A stretch of 64,000 nucleotides of DNA from Aurantiochytrium sp. KH105 (GCA_003116975.1 BGKB01000239.1:30581-94580), one strand, 5' to 3'; shown: positions 38,749-49,500, counted from the stretch's first letter. Numbers and translations are program-made. The notes: generated by a model from the letters alone, not told the origin.

Positions 38749-38988
38749 CCTCGCCGCCAGCGCGCCCGCCGCCGATCCACGCTCCGCGTCCGGCTCGGCG
38801 CGGCCCGATCGACTCGGCTCGGCGCGGCGCGGCCGCGTCCTCCTCCTCGGCCGCCCGCCCGCCCGCCCCCGCGCGCGCGCGTCGCGGCCCCGCGCGTCTC
38901 GCGCGTCGCGGTCGCGGTCGTTGGCCTCCTCGCGATCCCGCTCTGCTCGCCACGCTAACCTTCGCCCGCCTTGGCCGGCCTTTGCTCG

Positions 38989-39128
38989 CACTTGCCGCGG
39001 CGCGCGCAAGTGGGCCAAACGCGCCGCGCGCACTTGCCGCCGCCGCCGCAAGTCGGGAATGGCCTTGCCCGATAGCGCACTTGCGCGCGGCCATTCCCGA
39101 CTTGCGACGGCGGCCTTTAACCCACTTG
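38989..39128. promoter_or_regulatory. Cluster of five CACTTG/CAAGTG hexamers
   Basis: Copies lie at 38989, 39007 (reverse), 39031, 39078 and 39123, and several are embedded in GCGCACTTGCGC-type flanks. The hexamer fits the E-box CANNTG recognised by bHLH factors, but the binding factor is unknown. The cluster sits about 240-380 bases upstream of the remodeler start codon. Confidence 0.5.
39039..39114. repeat. 26-base inverted repeat with 24-base spacer
   Basis: The arms at 39039-39064 and 39089-39114 are reverse complements with one mismatch, centred on CAAGTCGGGAATGGCC. They could form a very stable GC-rich hairpin or be a dyad site for a dimeric regulator. Confidence 0.85.
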
Positions 39129-40079
39129 CGCCGCGCTCGCCGACCTAACCGTGGCGCGCGACGGAGCTGAGCTGAGCCGAGGCGGAGTCGAGAGAGAGAG
39201 AGAGGGCAAGGAGGAGAACCCAGAACCGCGAGGCCGGGTCGCGTCGCGCGGCGAGGGAGGGAGGGAGGGAGGGAGGGCGCGAGCGGCGGGAGGCCGCCGG
39301 GCAGGGCGGGCGCGCTGCTACCGCCGCCCGCGGGCGCGCCGTCGTCCCGCTGGCCGTGCCAGATCAGAGCAGAGCAGTGCAGATGGGTTTGAAATCATGA
39401 GCGCATCCTGCATCCAACTATCCATGCGTGGAGGCATGCATCTGGCCGCGAACGCTGCGCCGGCATCGCGCGCGCAGGCCGCGGACGCATGCAGCGTGCC
39501 GGGCAGCCCCAGCCCGCGCTCGTGAGAGGCTTCGCACGTCCGGCCGCCGCGCCTGCGATGCAGGGCATGCATGCATGGATATGTGGATGGCCGGGTGAGC
39601 GAGAAGAAGAAGCGCTGGTCACTCGGCAGCAAAACGGCAACGCCACGCCGACCCCGCGCCGCCGACGCCGCCGCGCCCGATCCTGTCCGACGCGCCCGCG
39701 CGGCTTGCCGCCCGTCTGCCTGCCTGCCTGCCCGTCTGCCTGCCTGCGCGCGCGCGCTCGCGGTCGCCCGCACGCGTCGTCGCCGCGCGAGCGAGCGAGG
39801 AGCTTCGTCTGCACGAGCGAAGCGCAGCGAGAAAGGCGCCGTCGCTCCGTGACCCGAGCGCGCCTTGCGTCGCTCGCTCGCTATCTTTGCCGTCTCCGCG
39901 CAAGCGCGCCGTGCGGAGGGCGCCTTTGCGCAGAGCGTCGCAACGAGGAGCACCGCGAGCGAGAGCGCGTGCGCTGCTTGACCTCGGGCCTCGCTTCGTG
40001 TCGTATCGGACCGGACTGGATCGTGGCAAGTCCGCAGAGACGACTGACTGCCTGACGAATCAAAGCTGATTATACAAAC

Positions 40080-42401
40080 ATGGTCCAGTACGAGCCGGTG
40101 CTGCCCGAGGAGAGGCAGTACTATGAGGAGCTGCTCAAGCTCGCGAACCCGAGCGGCGCGGAAACCTTTGCCTCCAAGGATCTGGCCAACTTTCTCTCGT
40201 CGTCGAGGCTGGGCGTACCAGATCTGCGTACGGTCTGGAATATTGGCTCCGAGAGCGCGAGTAAGATCTCCCGCGCGCACGTCATTACAATGATGCGCTG
40301 CGTCGCTCTCATCCAGGCAGGTATCCAGTTGTCCCCAGAAGTTGTTGGGCATGCCAAGCCAGGACCGGTCCCCATGCCCAAATTCGAAGCACCGGGAGTT
40401 CCGCCTGCGCCCACGAATCTTGTCGTACCACCCGCGAGCGAGTCGAATGGGCCGCCGGACACCAGTGCCCAGCGTCCATCAACCCCGGCCAGCGTCAGCG
40501 GTGCTAGCGCCTTTGACAATGCCAGTGTCAGCGGTTCTGTCTCGAGCAGTTCGTGGGCCATGTCGCCGCAGAAGCGCGCGCAATACGAGGAGCTTTTCAA
40601 GAAGCAAAACGTTCAGAACGGCAAGCTCGGCTCGCAGGATGCCATGGAATTCTTTATGAAGTCACGCATGCCGTGGGAGCAGCTGCGCGAAATCCTTCAG
40701 CTTGCTGATCTCGACCAAGACCTTCAACTCAACGTGGACGAGTTTTGCATTGCCATGCACATGGTGCTCTGCGTCTCGCGCAAGGGCTATGCGCTGCCGT
40801 CCGAGGTTCCGCGCGAGCTTCTTCCGAACCAACCCCGGCACGCACCCCCGACTGCTGCCGATGCGGTTGCTGCAGCCAAGGGTGGCGCCCCGTCGTCCGA
40901 GAACCCCCCCTTGCACGGTGGCGTGCCTCCGTCAATGCAGCACCAGCGCCAAGGCTCGGTAGTCTCGCAAGTGTCCGAGAATGGCAGTCTCCCCGACGCC
41001 GCGCCTCTGGGCCAAACGCACGGTGGTTCATTTCACAGTCACCTCGGCAGCGTCCATAACGACGCCAATGGTAGCAGCAGAAGTTTGACTGGAGCGCCCA
41101 TGCCCGCGCGAGCTGCTCCGGCGCCCGCTGCCGCGCCATCTGCGCCGGCGCCAAGTGGTCCATCCGAGAGCGACATACAGCGTGCCACAGAGACGAACAA
41201 TGCCCTTATGAGCGCTACAGCGACCACGGCCGCTGTTGTCAGTCAGCTCGATGGAGAGAAGCAGCGCCTTGAGGAGGAAATGACTCGTCTCGGCGCCGAG
41301 CGCGATCGACTCGTCGATGACCTCAAGTCAGCCTCCGAGGAAGTAGCCAAGCGCCAAAGTGAGATTGGTGATTTGGGAACAGACCTTGAGCTATTGCGGG
41401 AGACCGTCACACAACTTCGCGTCTCCGTGGACCAGCAAAAGGCCCAGGTCCAAGCGGTGACTGCCGCCGCGTTAGAAAAACTCGCCGAAAAGGCCGCGCT
41501 CGAAAAGGAGGCTGCCGCTCTCAAAGCGCAGGTTGCCGAGCTCCAGGAGCAGGCAACCTCGTTCCAAGCTGCACTCTCATCAGCACCGGAAGCGCCGGCA
41601 GCCTCGCCCGAGGCCCCGTCTCGTCCGGCGCCAGAACTTGCTTCCCCTGCCACTACAGCTGGATCCGGGCACCCACCTCCCCGTCGGGAAGCTCCGGTAC
41701 GTGCAGCACCCGAACTCTCGTCCGCGGCTGAGTCAAGTCTTCCTGTTCCCGAAGCCGTCGGTGCGCCCGTGCCCGCAGAGTCTGCGAGCGCGTTTGACAC
41801 TGATGGAGGAGCAGAAGATGATGCAGCAAAAGCGCCGGCGTCGACGGCCGCCACGGCAGGAAGCCAAGAAGCTGCGCCGGCACCAGCTGCGGAAACGCAA
41901 GCTGAGCCTCCTCGGCGCCGGGCCCCGACAAGAGAGGCACCGGCGTTGTCGCCGACGTCTCCTGCCGCAGACCCGCCTTCGGGACCGGATCCTGTTTCCG
42001 GGTCCGAGCCCGAGCCTCACGCTGCTGAAGGCGATGCCGGTGCTGCCGCCGATGCTGCTGGTGTAGCAGGCATGGCAAGTCCACCTGGAGGCCCGGAAGG
42101 ATCAACCTCGTCGGGTTGGAGCAGCGTCCCAGTGTCCAAATCGGGTGATGCTGGGCCTGTAGACTCTTCTGCTTTCGATGAGGCCTTTGACGGGGACGCG
42201 GATCCCTTTGAGGAAGCAGCGACTTCGCAACCTGAAAAGACCGCAGGTGATGCTTCGGTGCCCGCCTCCGACGTGGCCACGGCTGGCGCAGAGGGGACTG
42301 CGTCGACCACGGCGACACAAGGTACCGCGCCGTCGACCGAGCTTGCCGCTGCATTTTCCGACGCAGGTTTCGACGAGCCCTTTGATTTTGATAAAAAGTG
42401 A
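40080..42401 (+). CDS. EH-domain endocytic adaptor (EPS15/Ede1-like)
   Basis: The protein has 773 residues. EH domain 1 covers about residues 8-95 (EERQYYEELLKLANPSGAET, then LRTVWNIGSES) and EH domain 2 about 160-255 (KRAQYEELFKKQNVQNGKLG, then DLDQDLQLNVDEFCIAMHM). Disordered linkers surround a coiled coil (about 380-495, EKQRLEEEMTRLGAERDRL) that would mediate oligomerisation. The long Ala/Pro/Glu tail carries DPFEEA, and the chain ends DEPFDFDKK, resembling AP-2-binding DPF/W motifs. EPS15-type proteins are early scaffolds of clathrin endocytosis. EH1 keeps the Trp of the NPF pocket but lacks an acidic loop; EH2 keeps an EF-like loop but has Leu at the Trp position. Confidence 0.88.
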   Translation: MVQYEPVLPEERQYYEELLKLANPSGAETFASKDLANFLSSSRLGVPDLRTVWNIGSESASKISRAHVITMMRCVALIQAGIQLSPEVVGHAKPGPVPMPKFEAPGVPPAPTNLVVPPASESNGPPDTSAQRPSTPASVSGASAFDNASVSGSVSSSSWAMSPQKRAQYEELFKKQNVQNGKLGSQDAMEFFMKSRMPWEQLREILQLADLDQDLQLNVDEFCIAMHMVLCVSRKGYALPSEVPRELLPNQPRHAPPTAADAVAAAKGGAPSSENPPLHGGVPPSMQHQRQGSVVSQVSENGSLPDAAPLGQTHGGSFHSHLGSVHNDANGSSRSLTGAPMPARAAPAPAAAPSAPAPSGPSESDIQRATETNNALMSATATTAAVVSQLDGEKQRLEEEMTRLGAERDRLVDDLKSASEEVAKRQSEIGDLGTDLELLRETVTQLRVSVDQQKAQVQAVTAAALEKLAEKAALEKEAAALKAQVAELQEQATSFQAALSSAPEAPAASPEAPSRPAPELASPATTAGSGHPPPRREAPVRAAPELSSAAESSLPVPEAVGAPVPAESASAFDTDGGAEDDAAKAPASTAATAGSQEAAPAPAAETQAEPPRRRAPTREAPALSPTSPAADPPSGPDPVSGSEPEPHAAEGDAGAAADAAGVAGMASPPGGPEGSTSSGWSSVPVSKSGDAGPVDSSAFDEAFDGDADPFEEAATSQPEKTAGDASVPASDVATAGAEGTASTTATQGTAPSTELAAAFSDAGFDEPFDFDKK

Positions 42402-42725
42402 CAGTCCCGTTCATTTGTTCCAGCTTTGGAAAACAAGGAAAACACACGACTGTAACAAGTTTCTTTTGTTTTGCTTCTTTGTGCCACATTATCACCAGAT
42501 TCGTGTCGGTCTTTGCTTGTCCCGAAACAGCTCAGTTTGACGCAAGAAGGAGGAGAAGAGCCTTTTCCTAAAAAAAAAATATGTGCGCAAATTTCGAAGA
42601 TCTTTCAATGACGGGGGGGGGGGTTATCATAATTTTGTTCGTGTACAAGCAGGAAAGGCCTAGTATGTATGGTCACCGCTGTGAATGGCCAAACGTTCCG
42701 GCATGAGACGTCTGTATAGGTTCAC
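42402..42725. other. Short spacer between converging 3' ends
   Basis: This 324-base spacer lies between the EH-domain and PARP stop codons. It holds an A9 run (about 42571-42579) and a G10 run (about 42614-42623). No gene is present. Confidence 0.5.
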
Positions 42726-45332
42726 TCACATCTCAAAGACGAGCACGAAACGCAGACGGTGCTGACGCTCGTCATAGATGAGGATCTCGTCCTGATAGAA
42801 TGAGGAGGAGACTCCGGTATCCTTGACAGGTCCAGCCGGGATGGTGACGTCGCGGCCCTCGATCTTGATAACTTCGTCGCCCGAACCCATGGGACTCTTG
42901 CGGCCCTTGGCGAGGACCGAATGAAAACCGCTAGGCGGCTTGCGCAGACGCGGGTCATCGCGCTGGATCTCCTTGGACTTGCCAACAACGGCCTCTACGA
43001 GAAACATGATGCCAAGGTTTTTGCCGTTCCAGCGGGCTCCGCACGTGTATCCGCTCGACTTGCTATGCTCAGAAGCAAGATAGATGCCAGCGCCAACGCG
43101 TCCACCGGAATGAGGCATGATGCGAAGTCCCGACTTGAGAATGGCAGCCACAACAGCAACATTAGTGCCGTGCCAGAGAAGCATGCGGTCGAGACCGTCA
43201 TACTTTTTAAAGTGCGCGTCTTCGCCATCACGTCCGACCTGAAAGAGTCGCTGAAGTTTCATGTTGCGGCCCTTGCTGCGCGAGGCGTAGGCGTTGATGC
43301 GCTTAAAGGTATCAGTCTGCGGTCCCACGACTTCCCAGTCCTTCATGTTGAGCGATGCAAAGTGAGCATCGAGCGGGTTCACCTGCAGGGTGGCCTGCTT
43401 GACGTCTGACGTCTTGATCATGCTCTGTGCCTTTTCGATGTCGCCAATGACGTTGATTAGCTCGAACTCCTTTTGCAGCATGGCCTCGTTGCTGATCACC
43501 GGTGGCACCTGACGGCCAAAGGCGTGAGGGACCACTGTATAATACCGTGAGCTGAGGTCCGTGAGAACGTTTCGGCGTGCGCTTCCGTTGAGTTCCCGCT
43601 CAATGTCGCTGAGCACATCGTAAGCACTTTGCACTTGTGCATCGCTGAGCGCTCCCAGAGGTAGCTTGTCGACGTCAATGTCAAGGCCGGCCATTTGCTC
43701 CTTGAACATGTCCTTGTCGAAAATGAACTTGACAAAGTCCGCGGTGGCGGTATCGAGAGCGCTCTTGGGCACGGGACCACGAGCCGCGGCCGAAGCTGCT
43801 GGCACAACCTTGGGGGATTCGCCAGAACCGTTCTTGGTGAGGATGAGATCGTACTTGTTTTTCTTCACAAAGTTGTCTCGATCCGCCCAGTTGTTTCCAG
43901 TCTTGTCTTTGAACTTTTGCTCAAAAATCTTTCGCGCAAACCCGGGATCATAAGAGCCTTTCTTGCTGGCTTGACCATGTTCACCAACGCGGCCCCAGTG
44001 AAAAAGGGCGTAGTACATTCCGTTGGGTGCTTCGACGACCTGAAGGCAGTAAAACTTGTTGTTGTTGGCCCTGATGTTGGTCTGATTGAGCATGCAGTCC
44101 ATGCCGTCAAAGACCTTGGATCCTGGGGGCACCATCGCAGCGAAACGCGGGCGAACAGGAATATCCTGTGACGCCTGGGCGACTGCCTTTGGAGCGGCCT
44201 TGGCCGATGGCGCGGCGACGGTCGAGATGGCCGCTGACGCTGCAGCCGCGAGCGCCGAGGCTGCCGCGGTCGCGACCGCAGCAAAACCCGTCATCGCCGG
44301 CGTAGATGCCGGGTCGGGACCGGAAGTCATCGTTACTCCGAGCACATTGCGGCGAATCTTGCGCTCCTTGGAGGTCCGTGTGTTCGTCTGCCGGAAATCG
44401 CCCTTTGTCGAGCTGAGGTCCACACGGTAGGTATAGGTTCCGGACTCTACAAAGCGCACGGCCATATTCGAGTTCTTGGCGACGTGGTGATCACGGTAGA
44501 GCTGCTCGACGACCTGGCTTGCGTCTGCCACATAGGGATACCAGCCGGTTGGCTTGCCGTCAACATGGTCGTCCACGTAGTATTCCCATTTGGCGTCAAG
44601 AGTCTTGGCCTGAGCTGCAGGCACGACCGAGAGCCACTCGTACTTTCCGGGGAGCGGGGAGGCGCTTCCGTCGTTTGCGTCATCATATTGAACTCCCGTC
44701 TTTTCCGCAAATTTGGATTCGAACTCGGCTTCCATCTTAGCCTTGGTGCCTTTGTGGAGCATGCCTTGGCCAGAAGTTCCCGTGCGCCCCCAACGCTGCC
44801 AGCAGTACCAGGTGGCACCGCTCTTGATGAGCTGGATAATGTAGTATTTGTCAGAGTTCTTGGATGGGTCCACAAGGACGAGACGCCCGTCGCGCTTGAG
44901 TTCGGCCAGCTTTCCGGCCTTGCTCTTTGTAATCGCGTCGCCCTTGGACAGGAACCCGGAGTCGAGGGTGCCGATGTTCATCGGAGTCGGGCTGGCGACG
45001 CCCTTGAGCCCGGTCTTTACATGAATCTGAGTTGTCGGCTGCGGCTGCGGCTGCGCTTGTTTCTTGACCTTGACATTTGCTGCATTCTTCTTCTTGCTCG
45101 CGACTGCCACGGGCGCGGCGACGCGCGCAGAGGTGGTCGTGCGCGTGCTCCTGACCCGTGTCGTCTTTGCGGGTTCCTTCTTGATCTTCTTTCCCGGCGC
45201 CACGGGCTCTGCCTTGGCCTTGCGCTTGACGCCGCTGCGGTTCACCGGCGTCGTGTTCTTGGCATTCTCCTTCTCCTGCTCCTGCTTCGCCAGCCGCGCG
45301 GAGCTCCGGGTTGCGCGTGTCGCGACCACCAT
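42726..45332 (-). CDS. Poly(ADP-ribose) polymerase with WGR-WWE-WGR architecture
   Basis: The protein has 868 residues from the ATG at 45332. A Lys/Arg-rich N-terminus, as in PARP2, gives a DNA-binding and nuclear signal. WGR domain 1 (about residues 110-235) has YYIIQLIKSGATWYCWQRWG. A WWE domain follows (about 245-330: WEYYVDDHVDGKPTGWYPY), then an Ala-rich linker and WGR domain 2 (about 390-490: FYCLQVVEAPNGMYYALFHW). The PARP regulatory helices are at about 525-650. The catalytic domain carries the H-Y-E triad: LLWHGTN, GAGIYLASEHSKSSGY and FYQDEILIYD, as in enzymes that make poly(ADP-ribose) chains. DNA-dependent PARPs signal strand breaks; WWE domains recognise the iso-ADP-ribose unit of the product. 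Confidence 0.92.
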   Translation of the reverse strand: MVVATRATRSSARLAKQEQEKENAKNTTPVNRSGVKRKAKAEPVAPGKKIKKEPAKTTRVRSTRTTTSARVAAPVAVASKKKNAANVKVKKQAQPQPQPTTQIHVKTGLKGVASPTPMNIGTLDSGFLSKGDAITKSKAGKLAELKRDGRLVLVDPSKNSDKYYIIQLIKSGATWYCWQRWGRTGTSGQGMLHKGTKAKMEAEFESKFAEKTGVQYDDANDGSASPLPGKYEWLSVVPAAQAKTLDAKWEYYVDDHVDGKPTGWYPYVADASQVVEQLYRDHHVAKNSNMAVRFVESGTYTYRVDLSSTKGDFRQTNTRTSKERKIRRNVLGVTMTSGPDPASTPAMTGFAAVATAAASALAAAASAAISTVAAPSAKAAPKAVAQASQDIPVRPRFAAMVPPGSKVFDGMDCMLNQTNIRANNNKFYCLQVVEAPNGMYYALFHWGRVGEHGQASKKGSYDPGFARKIFEQKFKDKTGNNWADRDNFVKKNKYDLILTKNGSGESPKVVPAASAAARGPVPKSALDTATADFVKFIFDKDMFKEQMAGLDIDVDKLPLGALSDAQVQSAYDVLSDIERELNGSARRNVLTDLSSRYYTVVPHAFGRQVPPVISNEAMLQKEFELINVIGDIEKAQSMIKTSDVKQATLQVNPLDAHFASLNMKDWEVVGPQTDTFKRINAYASRSKGRNMKLQRLFQVGRDGEDAHFKKYDGLDRMLLWHGTNVAVVAAILKSGLRIMPHSGGRVGAGIYLASEHSKSSGYTCGARWNGKNLGIMFLVEAVVGKSKEIQRDDPRLRKPPSGFHSVLAKGRKSPMGSGDEVIKIEGRDVTIPAGPVKDTGVSSSFYQDEILIYDERQHRLRFVLVFEM

Positions 45333-46566
45333 CTTCTCTTCTACCTTCCTGTCTCTTCCTTCCCGGGTACCTCTGCTGCTACCTCCGCTGCTGCTGCTCG
45401 GTCTTGGCGACTTTCTCTCGCGCGTGTGTTTGGGATCTGCTGGAGCCTGCGCGTGCGTCAATCGCTTCTTCGCTCCATCTCTCCGTCGACCTGATGTCAA
45501 TCGATCCACGTCTCCGTCACCATCTCCATCACAGTCGGTCCCTCGCTCGAGGCGCGTTGCGCACACCCGCCCCCGCATCCCCCGCACCACTTATACTGCC
45601 CGACATGGGCTGCGGGGAGGGTGTGCGGAACCCGTCGCGAGCGCCTTATTGCTGAGATGCTCGCCGTGAGGGCACAGTGGGGCGAGCCCGCCGTTAAGGC
45701 GCCCACGTGGGTACCGCAAAGAGCCAGGCGGCTGCGGGAGAACCCGTGCACGCCGCGGAGAAGATCCGGGCAGCCTGGGGAAGGGACGCGGGGCGGCGGT
45801 CCCCGGGTTCTCTGACTGGGGCAGCGAGGAAAGCGAGGCCATTGCAAAACCGCCGTCCCGGAGAACCCAAGGTGCCGCGACTGCAGCATTGGTGGCAGCT
45901 GCGATGCGCCTCGGTGAAGATCGACCGCTGCGGTGCTCGTCTGTGTCGAGGATATGAGGTCGGCAGAAGCACGGATGGTGAAGTGGCTAGGCCTGGCCAC
46001 CCGAAGGCGGCCAGTGACTTCAATTTACAGTAAAAGCTGTGACCGCCGTGGCCGCGCGGCTCGGAATGGCCGCGAGAGACGGTCACCGCCGCAGCCGCGG
46101 CTGCGGACATTGATCACTGCAGTGGTGCTATTCCCTACTTGGGTGTTGAAACGTTATAGAGTCCTCGAGCTGGTGGGCCCGGCAGTGCACTGTAGTGCAG
46201 TGCACTGTAGTGCAGTGCACTGCAACGCAGTATACGTAACTTCGCTCTTGTTGCGTTGCGTTGCGGTGCGGTTCTGTGCGGTGAGCTTAGCACTGGCGGC
46301 CTCACAAAAGCCGGTTTGGCACCACACTGGTGTAGCACACCCAACAATACACCGTGCATTGGGGGGTGGCTGGCAGCAGCGGCAGCGGTGGCGGGTTCTG
46401 GTAGAACGCAAATGAGGCGCTTGCTTGCGGAACACACACACACGCACACTCGCACGCTCGGCAAGACGTAGTTACGCACTGCGCGTTGGGCCCGGCCACA
46501 GGCGTGTTTTGCTCATATGTATACTACAGTAAGTGTAAGTTCTATCTATGTTAGGTTTGTTGGTCA
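45333..46566. other. Intergenic region with GTGCAGTGCACT repeats
   Basis: This 1.2 kb lies between the PARP start and the 3' end of the SAM/TM myosin. A 16-base unit built from GTGCAGTGCACTGTA is repeated at about 46184-46222, and a CACACACA/CGCACA run lies at about 46432-46458. No gene is supported. Confidence 0.55.
46184..46222. repeat. Tandem palindromic GTGCAGTGCACT repeat
   Basis: Two to three copies of a unit containing the palindrome GTGCAGTGCAC-like core occur head to tail. A related motif recurs in other intergenic regions of the window. Confidence 0.7.
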
Positions 46567-49500
46567 CTAGGTCTTTTCAGATTTGCTCTTGGCTTTCTTC
46601 TTCTCCTTGTCCTTTGTCTTGTCCTTCTTTTTGTCCGTGTTCTTGCTTTTGTCCTTGTTCTTGGCCGATGTCGCCGGCGTCGCAAAAGACTTTTCGCCTT
46701 TCTTCGTAGCCTTGCCACGGGGCTTTGCTGTGGAAGATGAGGGACCTGCGCTGTCGGTGTCCGAGGCACTCGAAGAAACACTCGCGTTTTCGTCGTCATC
46801 GTCATCCTCATTGTCATCCAGTTCGTCGTCATCATCGTCGCTGTCGCCACTTCCACGGACAAAGACATGGAACCAAATCCATGCCGTCATGACCGCGGCG
46901 GTGGCATAGGATAGCCCCGAATCAAGACCGCCAAGAGCAAACGCGAGAGGAATGAGCACGACGAACATGGCCGAGGCCGTTAAGATCTTCCTGCCAAGTC
47001 GAGGACCTCCTCGATCGATCTCAATGTCGTCTTCGTCCGCAATCCCCGCGTCGCTTTCGAGGTCATCATCTAAAGAATTTTTCGATCGCGACTTTTCCAG
47101 TTTGGCATCTTTGCTCGAAGAAGCTTTCGGCCCCTTGTGGTCCTCCTTTTTCGCAGGACGGATCGTCTCAATTGCCGCAAGAATTTCTCTGCGAACAGCA
47201 AACTGAGAAATTCCAATGCTCCGAAGGTCGGCATGTTTCACGCGGTGCAAGGCTTCCACGGACGAAAAACCAGCTTTGTCCAGAAGTTTGCGCTCGTCCT
47301 CGAATCCGTGCTCCCGAAACACTCGTTTCATCATCATCTCGTCGGACTCTTGCGGCTCCTTCTTGTTGTTGGAGTCCTTTTTAGCAGAGGTGGTGAAATC
47401 TACGTCATTTGCTTCCATACCCCTTCCGTCCGTTTTTTTGTTCTTTTTCTTGGAAGACTTTTTGGCTTGCTCTGGGGAATCATGCGAACCTTGATTCTTT
47501 GTGTTGAATTCGTTGTCGTCATCCTCTTCGTCACCATCGCGTTGCAAAGGTGGTGGAGGTGAAACAAGGCGCTTCTTTGGCTTTTTGACTTTGCTTGATG
47601 TCTGGAGAATATCTGACTGCGCTGCGCTGCTAAACGCCTCGTCTTCCAGAAACGGTTCGGCCTCCAAAGGGTCCCGGCCCGAGTCTCGACTTTGAGTCGA
47701 GTCGCGCCTGCCGCGTTGACCGGCGTCGCCCGCGTCCCGATCAATGTTCCTAGCCCTTGGACTTCTTGGTTGCCGACCACGCTTCTCGACCTCGAACTCA
47801 TCCGCCGCTTCTGGCGACATTGTTTTCTTCTTCTTATCATTCTTCTTTTTCTTGCTTGACTTTTTCTCCTTCTTCGATTTTGTTTTACTCTGTTTTGCGT
47901 CAGTGCCAAAGTCCCATTCCCCTTCGACACCATTTTGCACGTCGTCTTCGTCGAAATTGTCATCATCATCGAAACTCCCCGCGCCGTCGCGAGGGCTATT
48001 TTGTCGAGGACTGTTTTGCCGCGAGCCCAATGCATTGACAAAAGACAAATCGTCCAGCTGTTGAGGTGGCGGCGGAGGAGATTCGAGTTTGCGGTTCCGC
48101 GCGCGGCTTTCGCCGTTGCCGATTTCGCCTTCGTCGTCCCACGCGAGGTCTTCGTTGTAGTCAGGAATGATGATGGAGGGTGCCGTGTAAGGCTCCTCGT
48201 CATGGCGCGACTCGATTTCACGCACCTCCAATTTGGCCAAGTTGAAGGTGACGCGAGTGGCGACCGGAGAACAAACAAGTCCGAGTGACTTTGCCTTCTT
48301 TTGCTGCTTGGCGCGCTCGTGGCGCGCCTGTCGCCTGCGGTAGCGACGCATTCGATTCAAATACTGCAAGACTGCGAGCTGGATCGTTTGCGCAGCTTCT
48401 TCGCGGCGTTCGCTCATGACGCGCCGCAAGTAGCGAGCTGCGCTCTGACGGACCATGCACTGGATCATCGTGGCTGCCTCTCTTTGCAATTGATGCTCAA
48501 CATGCACGCGAAAGACGCGCTGAATGACACGGGCGGCACGACCGTGCGCAGCGTCTTTGGCCATTTCAAGCAGCGTAAAGCTGTGCTGACGCAGGAAAAC
48601 CTTGGTCTTTCCCGTCTGAAAATCGGCGCCATAGACGAGACCAAAGCAGCGCAAAATGTCCTTGCAGTAACCTTGTAACTTGGTACGTGATGCTCCCCTC
48701 GACAAGGCCAGCGCGCGCGATGGTGTTCCAAAGTAACGCCCAGCCCGCACGCTCGGTCCGAGGAGCGGCAAAAGCGTGCAGAAGCGCATTAGAAAATCCT
48801 CGTACACCATGCGCGTCAGATAGCCGCCTCGCGCGACCTGCACCATTTGCAGAACGCCCGAGTAGCGAAGCTGTTCCACGAGACGCGGACGATCAAGGTA
48901 GCCTGGCTCGTCTTCGTCGTTGGGCTTGAGGCAGCGTACAAAGTGCGTCTCGCTTGCGCGAATGGTCTGCAACGCGGCGTCGAGCTGCGCTTTGAAGTGA
49001 GCCATGACGGTCTTTTGCTGAACAGCGCCCCTCGAAAGCGCCGACGCGACAGGGCCGTGTCCATTGCGAAGAATGCCATTTGCAGCAGGTCTACCTGGGA
49101 CCGCGCCTTTACCAGGCGAAGCCTTGGCCCCGAGCTGCCTGTCAAAGTAAGAGGCAAGGTCGGCCCCGCCCGCAGCATCGGCAGCATCCTGTGGACAAAG
49201 AATACAAACGATGCGATGCCGCGAAGACCGTAAAAGGTCGACGGCCTCTTGGCGCAGCTCGTTCTTGTTTTTGCGCGTAAAGCCAGCCGCAGAGTACAGC
49301 ACTTGACCAGCAAAGTGCCTGACAGTGAAACGCATGTTGCCCCGGTCATACTGCGAGGCAGGTAGGTATTGTTCATACTGCTTGGGAAGGTGGGCATAGA
49401 TTTTGTTGATGAGCGACTCATCATTGCCATGCGGCACCAGGCAGTTCTCGTCCATGAGCGCCAGCAGACCAATGGGTCGCGACTCAATCATTTCCAGACA

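Larger units (their letters stand above)
38749..40079. other. Divergent promoter region with repeats
   Basis: This 1.3 kb lies between the remodeler gene (leftward) and the EH-domain gene (rightward). It contains a cluster of CACTTG hexamers, a 26-base inverted repeat and a GAGGG run (39253-39277). Frames crossing it on both strands are Arg/Ala-rich and not credible genes. Confidence 0.6.

Noticed and set aside
39318-40352. 344-codon minus-strand frame and overlapping frames in the divergent promoter
   Set aside because: Arg/Ala/Ser-rich composition, overlap with several other open frames and the EH gene start on the other strand argue against it.
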